Shown in pieces: positions 61,157 through 64,000 of a stretch of DNA of 64,000 nt. The DNA comes from Solidesulfovibrio magneticus RS-1. GTDB lineage: Bacteria; Desulfobacterota; Desulfovibrionia; Desulfovibrionales; Desulfovibrionaceae. The notes under the pieces were generated by a model. The model was given only the letters and a program-made list of their open reading frames with translations. It made no database searches and was not told where the DNA came from. The DNA is taken from positions 2,571,501 to 2,635,500 of the forward strand of contig NC_012796.1 of the NCBI RefSeq assembly GCF_000010665.1. Direction: 5' to 3'. The position numbers were made by a program, and so were the translations under genes. Position 1 is the first letter of the stretch. Every line of letters begins with the position of its first letter.

Positions 61157-62071
61157 TCAGGAACGAACGTCCAGTGTCTGAAGATCGGCTTCGATACGCT
61201 CCCTGGCGGCCAAACCGGCCAGCCAGGGCTCGGGCAGCCCATCCCGGCCCGTAGCCGCGCCGACGAGCATCCCGGCGAGCAGCCCCCGGGCCGCGCTGTC
61301 ACCGCCGGCCATGACGTTTTGACGCAGACAGCCGGAGAGATCATAAGGGTAGCGGGCCACGAGATGGATGACGGCGGGCATGGCCTCGTCGATATGGCAG
61401 GTCTGGCCCAGGGCGGCGATGGCGTCCACGGTGTCGTCCTCGGCGGAATTGAGGCCGGCAGCCAGCCATTGGCCGATGGGAGCGCTGGCGTAGCCGGCCT
61501 CGGCGGCCAAACGCAGGGCGTCCACCGGCGTCTTGCCGCCAAGCACGGCCCGGGCGGCCCGGGCGAAGAATTCCGCCGCCTCGATGACCCGTGCGTGGTT
61601 ATGGGTCATTTTGGCCTGGCTACGGGCGGCGTCCACCAGGGCGGGCAGATCGTGAGCCAGGGCGAAGACCAGAGGGGCGATGCGGGCCGCACCGGCCAGG
61701 TCGTTGGAATTGGACCCGGAATTGGCTGGACCTTCGCCGAAATCGAAAATCTTGAGCGTCATGCGGGTGGCGCCGTCCACATAGCCGGCGTAGCCGGCAA
61801 AGAGCTTTCGCCAGCGTATGGCGAAGTCGTCCAGGTCAAACCCGCCGCAAGCGGCCAGGGAGTCGAGCAGCGCCAGGGTCTGGTCGCCGTAATGGGTCAG
61901 CTCGCCGGCTTTCTTGCCGCCATGATAACCGTCGGCCGGCGGATCGACATAACCGGCAATCTGGCCGAACCGGTCGGCCAGGGCCACGGTGTCGTACTCC
62001 CAGTGCGGCCCCAGGGCCAAAGCGTCGCCCATAAACGAAGCCCAAACCATGGCGCGTGCATTGTCAGACAT
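61157..62071 (-). CDS. ADP-ribosylglycohydrolase family protein with altered metal motifs
   Basis: This 304-residue protein has the ADP-ribosyl-(dinitrogen reductase) hydrolase fold. The N-terminal FMGDALALGPHWEYD corresponds to the GDAlGap-E motif, and SNSNDLAGAARIAPLVFAL and the C-terminal MAGGDSAARGLLAGMLVGAA to the metal-site regions. Where active hydrolases have TDDT and GGDTDT, this protein has GDQT and GGDSAAR, as in J1-crystallin-like relatives, so metal binding and hydrolysis may be lost or changed. The ATG at 62071 has GGGGGAGAGG upstream. It lies 89 bp after the NarL-like regulator start region, on the same strand. Confidence 0.87.
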   Translation of the reverse strand: MSDNARAMVWASFMGDALALGPHWEYDTVALADRFGQIAGYVDPPADGYHGGKKAGELTHYGDQTLALLDSLAACGGFDLDDFAIRWRKLFAGYAGYVDGATRMTLKIFDFGEGPANSGSNSNDLAGAARIAPLVFALAHDLPALVDAARSQAKMTHNHARVIEAAEFFARAARAVLGGKTPVDALRLAAEAGYASAPIGQWLAAGLNSAEDDTVDAIAALGQTCHIDEAMPAVIHLVARYPYDLSGCLRQNVMAGGDSAARGLLAGMLVGAATGRDGLPEPWLAGLAARERIEADLQTLDVRS

Positions 62072-62160
62072 GGCCTCTCCCCCGGGTTTACCATACCCTA
62101 CCGCATCGCTCTGAAAGAACCAAGGGCTTTTCCGGCCAGACTTCGGGCTATTCGGCCAGA

Positions 62161-62841
62161 TCACGACAAATCGTCGTCAAGATCGACAATCCCCAAGCGG
62201 GCGGCATAGCGCACAAGCTCAGCCAGGTTGGCCAGCCCCAACTTGCCGCAGATGTTGGCCCGGTGGTTTTCCACGGTCTTTTTGGAAATAAACAACTCGG
62301 TCGCAATGGCGGCTACGGACCGGCCTTCGGCTAAAAGCCGCAGGATCTGCTGTTCGCGGCGGGTGAGACTGTCGTAAGCCGGGTCCCGGGGGCCGGTCTT
62401 GCGGGCGGCGTATTCGTCCAGGCGCAGGAGCACCTGGGGCGTGATGGCCGCGTCAAGATACCGCTCGCCGCGAAGCACCGCCTCAATGGCCGCGACCAGG
62501 CTCGTGGCGGCGGAATCCTTGACCACGTAGCCCATGGCTCCGGCCCGAAAACAGGCGGCCACCAGATCCAGGCGGGCGTGCATGGTGACCATCACCACCC
62601 GGCACTCCGGGGCCAATCCGGCCACGCGGCCGGCCACATCCACTCCGCTGCCGCCGGCCAGACCCACGTCCAGAAGCAGCACGTCCGGGGCAAGATCGCG
62701 GGCCAGGCCAACCGCGCCGGCTGCGTCGGCCGCCTCGCCGACCACCTCGAACCGGGGATCGGCAGCCAATATGGCGGCCAACCCCTGGCGCATCAGACCG
62801 TGGTCGTCGGCAATGGCGATACGCGTCCGTTTCGTGCTCAT
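62161..62841 (-). CDS. NarL/FixJ-family response regulator
   Basis: This 226-residue regulator has a receiver (phosphoacceptor D58 in VLLLDVGLAGG; ADDHGLMRQG at the N-terminus) and a LuxR-type DNA-binding domain (LTRREQQILRLLAEGRSVAA, ISKKTVENHRANICGKLGLA). The ATG at 62841 overlaps the stop of the kinase gene as ATGA, so kinase and regulator are co-translated and surely work together. Target genes are unknown. Confidence 0.95.
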   Translation of the reverse strand: MSTKRTRIAIADDHGLMRQGLAAILAADPRFEVVGEAADAAGAVGLARDLAPDVLLLDVGLAGGSGVDVAGRVAGLAPECRVVMVTMHARLDLVAACFRAGAMGYVVKDSAATSLVAAIEAVLRGERYLDAAITPQVLLRLDEYAARKTGPRDPAYDSLTRREQQILRLLAEGRSVAAIATELFISKKTVENHRANICGKLGLANLAELVRYAARLGIVDLDDDLS

Positions 62842-63947
62842 GAGCCTTCCTCGGTCAGGGGAATCTCGGCCTTGATGCGGGTGCCGTGCCCCGGCCGGGA
62901 GCGGATGGTCAGCCGACCGCCAAGCAGGCGCACGCGCTCGCCCATGCTCCAAAGGCCCATGCGCTTTTCGCACAGCGCCTCGGGCAACCGGGCCTCGGGA
63001 TCAAAGCCCTGGCCGTCGTCGGCGACCCGCAGGAGCAGCAGCGGATGGGAGGCGACCAGGCGGGCCACGATGCGCGTCCCCCGTCCATGGCGGCAGGCGT
63101 TGGCCAGGGCTTCCTGGAGCACCCGGTAGACGGCCAGGGAGGTGTCGAAGCCCACGGCCAGACGCTCCAGGCCATCGGCGGAAAAATCTACGGTTAGTCC
63201 TGTCCGGGCGGCGGTGTCGCGACAAAGGGCGGCGGCGGCCTCGGCCAGTCCCAGCCGGTCCAGGACCGGCGGCAGCAGGTCGCCGGCCAGGTTGCGCAGG
63301 CTGGCGATGGCCGCGCCCAGCCGGGCCGAACTGTCGCGCAGCACCTCCCCCGAGTCCGCGTCCGGCAGCGGCTCCTTGGCGGCGAGCAGCCGCTCCAGGC
63401 CCATGCGGGCCAGGGACAGGTGCTGCCCCACGTCGTCGTGGAGTTCCCGGGCGATGCGCTGGCGTTCGGTCTCCTGGGCCTTGATGAGTTCCTGGGAGAG
63501 CCGGCGCAGCCGTTCCTCGGCCCGGCGCGAGGCGATGATGCGGCCGAGATGTTCGGCCAGGGCATCAAGGAGATGGCGTTCCTCGCGCAAAAAGGGCCCT
63601 TCGTCGGCCGGCGGGCGCTTGTCCAGATAGCCGACTTCGATGCGCCCCACGGTCTCGCCGCCGATGACTATGGCGCTTTCCTGCCGGGCCACCGGACGCC
63701 GCCAGTTGGGCGTGGCGAAGGTCTGGCCGCCAAGGCTTAGGCGCACGCAAGCGGTCTCGGGGTACTGCCAAGCCCGGGCGGCCACGGAACACGCTCCGGC
63801 CAGGATGCCGGCAAGGGCCAGTTCCTGGCGCTGGGAAAGCCGGGTGATCTCGTAGAGGCAGTCGAGTTCCTTGACCCGTTCCCGCAGGGCGGCCAGGGTC
63901 CTGGCGTGTTCAGCGACGTCGGGGGTGGGCGTGGCGTTGGCGTGCAT
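62838..63947 (-). CDS. NarX-like sensor histidine kinase (HisKA_3)
   Basis: The kinase of 369 residues has no membrane helices. The N-terminal part (about 25-140) is a GAF-like sensor with a coiled start; the phosphoacceptor is H170 in RQRIARELHDDVGQHLSLAR. The ATPase region includes VLQEALANACRHGRG and VADDGQGFDP and KRMGLWSMGERVRLLGG. Such cytoplasmic relatives of NarX sense small molecules or redox state. It is the first gene of a two-gene operon with the NarL-like regulator, and its start is 53 bases from the window edge. Confidence 0.93.
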   Translation of the reverse strand: MHANATPTPDVAEHARTLAALRERVKELDCLYEITRLSQRQELALAGILAGACSVAARAWQYPETACVRLSLGGQTFATPNWRRPVARQESAIVIGGETVGRIEVGYLDKRPPADEGPFLREERHLLDALAEHLGRIIASRRAEERLRRLSQELIKAQETERQRIARELHDDVGQHLSLARMGLERLLAAKEPLPDADSGEVLRDSSARLGAAIASLRNLAGDLLPPVLDRLGLAEAAAALCRDTAARTGLTVDFSADGLERLAVGFDTSLAVYRVLQEALANACRHGRGTRIVARLVASHPLLLLRVADDGQGFDPEARLPEALCEKRMGLWSMGERVRLLGGRLTIRSRPGHGTRIKAEIPLTEEGS

Positions 63948-64000
63948 GGCTGTTTCGGATTGGCGATGTGGCGACCTTGCCTGACACGACCTGTCGCGGG

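Overview
The window is about 64 kb of a GC-rich bacterial chromosome, most likely from a Desulfovibrio-like member of the Desulfobacterota. This is an inference from gene content: a fused IspDF, a two-gene SufB/SufC-type Fe-S system, a YedF selenium-metabolism protein, a pyruvoyl arginine decarboxylase, many sensor kinases and HD-GYP proteins, and the style of the intergenic GC-rich hairpins. Nearly all of it is ordinary, densely packed core chromosome with start/stop overlaps. No tRNA, rRNA or CRISPR array was seen.

Layout. 1-1000: the end of a family 2 glycosyltransferase. 1075-4749 (minus): a TetR-controlled HlyD/ABC exporter. 4909-7915 (plus): Mla-type lipid transport genes (mlaE, mlaD, mlaC, mlaA) without the MlaF ATPase. 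7985-9845: an AraC regulator and an EamA exporter. 9884-16032 (minus): envelope genes (SPOR lipoprotein, lone HPt protein, L,D-transpeptidase, ferredoxin-nitroreductase, NlpC/P60 hydrolase overlapping a PAS kinase, DsbA-like protein). 16152-16871: a possible 29-residue membrane peptide and a rhodanese lipoprotein. 16924-19901 (minus): DUF547 protein and a two-domain glycosyltransferase, divergent from a giant hybrid sensor kinase (20093-24232). 24271-26618 (minus): a DUF3857/transglutaminase gene split by an in-frame TGA, then a small secreted protein. 26760-27123: RNase P RNA with a clear promoter. 27157-30833: ispDF, cysS and a metal hydrolase. 30961-38745: xthA, two HD-GYP regulators, a phosphodiesterase, folate and peptidoglycan housekeeping genes, a TIGR01777-type epimerase and a DUF4390 protein. 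38872-48040: rlmH, rsmG, fabD, argS, a SPOR protein, arginine decarboxylase, nth and a membrane-fused spermidine-synthase-like protein.

The one clearly foreign stretch is 48024-51467. It is AT-rich and holds an OLD-family ATPase-nuclease gene cut in two by a 1448-bp insertion sequence with a TTAA target duplication. Removing the element and one TTAA on paper restores a continuous frame of 608 residues, so the damage looks recent. The gene has its own AT-rich promoter with a 14-bp palindrome in the spacer.

51468-64000 returns to core: yedF, a Cys-rich PAS kinase, an RsuA-type pseudouridine synthase, a hydrolase with a DUF2087 protein, the SufC/SufB pair, a receiver protein, an acyltransferase, small unknown proteins, an ADP-ribosylglycohydrolase relative and a NarX/NarL-like two-component pair. 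Four copies of a GC-rich palindromic element and a 23-bp perfect inverted repeat lie between genes.
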